From: Acidobacteriaceae bacterium
Lineage (GTDB): Bacteria; Acidobacteriota; Terriglobia; Terriglobales; Acidobacteriaceae
NCBI GenBank assembly: GCA_003156495.1
Contig: PMHC01000189.1
Span: 8,282 to 22,720 of the forward strand
Length of the DNA: 14,439 nucleotides
Direction: 5' to 3'
Under the pieces are notes generated by a model, which did no database searches, had not been told where the DNA came from, and saw only the letters and a program-made list of their open reading frames with translations. The position numbers were made by a program, and so were the translations under genes. Below are positions 13,948 through 14,439 of this stretch, piece after piece (within the stretch, counting starts at the first letter, position 1; each line of letters begins with the position of its first letter).

Positions 13948-14439
13948 CTACATGACCTCCTGTTTGTTACGTTCCAGAAGCCGGGCCAGTTCCGCGCGGC
14001 CGCGGCTGATGCGGGACTTGACCGTACCTTCGGGGATTCCGAGCACCTGCGCGATCTCTTTGTAATCTAAATCCTGTAAATCGCGTAAAATCACTGCTTC
14101 ACGCAAATCTACGCTTACTTTAGCTAGTGCATCCTGCACCATTGTAGCCAGTTCCTTGCTGGCTGCCGCCTCATGTTGCGAGGGCCCCGAGGCGGTGAGC
14201 CGATCAATCGGGTGCAACTCGTTGCTCTGCTCCCAGCCCTCGTCGAGCGAGCCGGTGGCACGCAGGTTGCGCGTGCGGCGAAAGTGGTCCACCAGCAGGT
14301 TGCGGGTCATGGTGGCGATCCAAACCTGGAGGCTGCCGCGGGTACTGTCGAATCTAGCCAGGTTAGAGAAGATTTTGAGGAAGACGTCCTGGGTGAGGTC
14401 CTCGGCGTCGGCCGGACTGCCGGTAAAGCGGTAGCAGAG
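13948..14439 (-). CDS. ECF-type RNA polymerase sigma factor (N-terminus cut by window edge)
   Basis: Sigma-70 family, extracytoplasmic-function group; directs RNA polymerase to a small regulon under control of the adjacent anti-sigma. 163 residues are visible and the frame stays open to the window end, so the true start lies outside. Region 2 is seen as DAEDLTQDVFLKIFSNL followed by GSLQVWIATMTRNLLVDHFR. A linker of about 50 residues follows, then region 4 with DLREAVILRDLQDLDYKEIA and the helix-turn-helix VLGIPEGTVKSRISRGRAEL. About 30 codons before the HTH (14062-14151) use AT-rich synonyms such as TTA, CTA and GTA that are rare in the surrounding genes. It is the first visible gene of a five-gene operon. 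Confidence 0.93.
   Translation of the reverse strand, partial: LCYRFTGSPADAEDLTQDVFLKIFSNLARFDSTRGSLQVWIATMTRNLLVDHFRRTRNLRATGSLDEGWEQSNELHPIDRLTASGPSQHEAAASKELATMVQDALAKVSVDLREAVILRDLQDLDYKEIAQVLGIPEGTVKSRISRGRAELARLLERNKQEVM

Noticed and set aside
13109..14065. Plus-strand open frame of 318 codons opposite the anti-sigma gene
   Set aside because: It spans two well-supported minus-strand genes and has no family features.

Overview
The window is GC-rich chromosomal DNA with densely packed genes. Gene content and repeat style suggest a member of the Acidobacteriota, most likely class Terriglobia. The grounds are the tatB-tatC pair, the ECF sigma / anti-sigma / LiaI-like / DUF4097 cluster, and short palindromic intergenic repeats of a kind I associate with that group. 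This assignment is inference from memory of such genomes, not a database match.

Layout. (1) 1-1253: the 5' part of asnS (minus strand), divergent from an XRE-cupin regulator (plus strand). (2) 1270-7513: a long minus-strand series. In transcription order it is tatB, tatC, a secreted M28 / glutaminyl-cyclase-like enzyme, an inverted repeat, mtnP, a repeat-rich spacer of about 340 bp, a PfkB-family kinase and a GT-C-type membrane glycosyltransferase. tatB-tatC-M28 are joined by overlapping stop and start codons, and so are the kinase and the glycosyltransferase. (3) 7559-9427: a plus-strand pair, a YkgJ-type cysteine-cluster protein and alanine racemase. (4) 9456-10300: a palindromic repeat, a minus-strand cytidylate-kinase-like gene broken by one in-frame TAG, and an intrinsic-terminator-like hairpin. 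(5) 10328-14439: a minus-strand operon of ECF sigma factor (cut by the window end), zinc-finger anti-sigma factor, B-box/TM2/LiaI-like membrane protein, small LiaI-like membrane protein and a large membrane-anchored DUF4097 protein. Four of its joints are 2-nt gaps or short overlaps.

How the genes may work together. The sigma cluster looks like a self-contained envelope-stress regulon. A membrane anti-sigma holds the sigma factor, and the three downstream products carry LiaI/LiaF-like membrane segments that in Firmicutes belong to envelope-stress sensing. TatB and TatC form the twin-arginine export channel, and the coupled glutaminyl-cyclase-like enzyme would act on exported proteins. MtnP cleaves methylthioadenosine in methionine and adenine salvage, and the nearby PfkB kinase may use a nucleoside or sugar from the same area of metabolism. 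Alr supplies D-alanine for peptidoglycan.

The least ordinary features are the intergenic repeats and the nonsense-interrupted kinase-like gene. The repeats comprise two copies of one palindrome, a 132-bp element with terminal inverted repeats, and a 9-bp repeat that runs into the mtnP stop codon.
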